Shown: positions 63,154 to 64,000 of the stretch, piece by piece
Layout of the letters: each line of letters begins with the position of its first letter
Position numbering within the stretch: position 1 is the stretch's first letter
Assembly (NCBI RefSeq): GCF_003985145.1
Contig: NZ_ML133527.1
Span: 186,001-250,000, forward strand
Source of the DNA: Rhizobium anhuiense
GTDB taxonomy: Bacteria > Pseudomonadota > Alphaproteobacteria > Rhizobiales > Rhizobiaceae
DNA: 64,000 nt
Reading direction: 5' to 3'
Translations under genes and position numbers: made by a program
Notes under the pieces: generated by a model
The model's database searches: none
What the model was told of the DNA's origin: nothing
Seen by the model: the letters and a program-made list of their open reading frames with translations, nothing else

Positions 63154-64000
63154 ATGGAAAACAAGGGAAATTTCGGGCAAACGGCATCGACGCCGGCAGC
63201 GCGTGAGCGCCCGACATTGAAGACGATCGCCTTCATGACCGGCCTTGGCGTGACCACGGTGTCGCGCGCGCTGAAAGATGCGCCTGACATTGGGGCGGAA
63301 ACCAAGGAGCGGGTGCGCATGGTCGCCCGCCAGCTGGGCTACCAGCCGAACAGGGCGGGTGTGCGCCTGCGCACCGGCAAGACCAACGTCATCGCCCTTG
63401 TCCTCAGCATCGACGAGGAGATCATGGGCTTCTCGAGCCAGATGGTCTTCGGCATCTCCGAGGTACTGTCCGGAACGCCCTATCATATCGTCATCACGCC
63501 GCATTCCCATAGCAAGGACCCGATGCTGCCGGTGCGCTATATCCTCGATACCGGCTCGGCCGACGGGGTCATCATCTCGCGCATCGAGCCGGACGATCCG
63601 CGCGTCAGGCTGCTAAGCGAACGCGGCATGCCCTTTGCCACGCATGGGCGCACCGATGCGGGTCTCACGCACCCTTTCCACGATTTCGACAACGAGGCCT
63701 TCGCCCATCAGGCGGTGCAAAAGCTCGTCAAGCGCGGCCGGCGCCGCATCGCCCTGCTGCAGCCGCCGAGCAAGCTCACCTACTATGCCCATATCCGCAT
63801 CGGCTTCCAGACCGGCCTGCACGATTACGGCGCCGAGGAAGTGCCGCTGCGCATCAACACCGACGCCCCGCTCGCCGACATCCGCGACGTCGTCGAAGTG
63901 ATGATGCGCTCGGCCAATGCGCCGGACGGCATCGTCTGTTCGGCCGGCAGTGCAGCCATCGCCGTCAATGCCGGCATTGAAGCCGCTGGCAAGGCGCTCG
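63154..64000 (+). CDS. LacI-family transcriptional regulator (C-terminus cut by window edge)
   Basis: At least 282 residues are visible. N-terminal HTH: RPTLKTIAFMTGLGVTTVSRALKDAPDIGAETKERVRMVARQLGYQPNRAGVRLRTGKTNVIALVL, then the periplasmic-binding-like core (GADGVIIS-like SADGVIISRIEPDDPRV, DFDNEAFAHQAVQKLVKRGRRRIALL). The HTH lies about 20 residues in, so ATG 63154 is a reasonable start although its ribosome site is poor; the only strong one nearby serves the out-of-frame TTG at 63078. It is divergent from the glycoside transporter operon and probably represses it until a substrate is present. Confidence 0.88.
   Translation, partial: MENKGNFGQTASTPAARERPTLKTIAFMTGLGVTTVSRALKDAPDIGAETKERVRMVARQLGYQPNRAGVRLRTGKTNVIALVLSIDEEIMGFSSQMVFGISEVLSGTPYHIVITPHSHSKDPMLPVRYILDTGSADGVIISRIEPDDPRVRLLSERGMPFATHGRTDAGLTHPFHDFDNEAFAHQAVQKLVKRGRRRIALLQPPSKLTYYAHIRIGFQTGLHDYGAEEVPLRINTDAPLADIRDVVEVMMRSANAPDGIVCSAGSAAIAVNAGIEAAGKAL

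Overview
The window looks like chromosomal DNA of a fast-growing rhizobium (Rhizobium leguminosarum/etli group). The evidence is about 60% GC coding sequence, rhizobial-type genes (a RopA-like porin, Usg, DUF1289, a TIGR02281 aspartyl protease, cobS/cobT), a composite intergenic repeat at 46243-46341 of a type I recall from Rhizobium genomes, and many sugar, amino-acid and sulfonate ABC transporters. This placement rests on protein and motif recognition only. I saw no rRNA, tRNA, CRISPR array, insertion sequence or phage gene.

Layout. 1-6040: an OmpR-type two-component system (kinase cut by the window edge) downstream of a Tat-exported alpha/beta hydrolase. These are divergent from a DipZ-like thiol-redox protein and a second exported hydrolase; the divergent promoter region carries two head-to-head pairs of 10-bp-phased GATACA repeats. 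6410-16879: a deoxyribose utilisation island with an E. coli-like DeoR, a eukaryote-type deoxyribose-phosphate aldolase, a two-domain ALDH16-type aldehyde dehydrogenase, a FucU-type mutarotase, a RbsK-family kinase and a four-gene CUT1 ABC importer. 17046-22090: an OmpA-domain envelope protein with a very long Pro/Ala/Glu/Lys-rich segment, then an amino-acid ABC transporter without its own ATPase.

22311-27958: usg, a DUF2270 membrane protein, a TPR-methyltransferase, and two convergent ArsR-SRPBCC cassettes (GST-ArsR-SRPBCC on +; ArsR-SRPBCC-small membrane protein-DUF1801-DUF1801 on -), each preceded by a clear palindromic operator candidate. 28154-32414: ssuA-ssuD-ssuC-ssuB alkanesulfonate uptake and desulfonation, with a candidate Cys-rich leader peptide before ssuD. 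32603-41222: an MGMT-like protein, a beta-hydroxyacid dehydrogenase, AlkD, LysR, porin, Lrp, a UDG-family protein with a nuclease, and an orphan histidine kinase. 41224-44656: dgkA, cobT, cobS, DUF1289 and the membrane aspartyl protease. 44674-50401: a Bcr/CflA-type exporter behind a leader RNA with mutually exclusive helices and an intrinsic terminator, a repeat element, an EamA protein, LysR convergent with an SDR lacking YxxxK, and an ABC-2 exporter.

50943-64000: a minus-strand glycoside locus (binding protein, two permeases, ATPase, GH2 beta-mannosidase-like enzyme, sugar isomerase-like protein, Gfo/Idh/MocA dehydrogenase, aldo-keto reductase, GH43 beta-xylosidase) divergent from a LacI-family regulator that runs off the right edge. 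The two best candidates for little-described biology are the GATACA/two-component/DipZ/hydrolase module and the deoR-DERA-ALDH16-FucU-RbsK-ABC island. The exporter leader RNA at 45994-46070 is the best RNA candidate.
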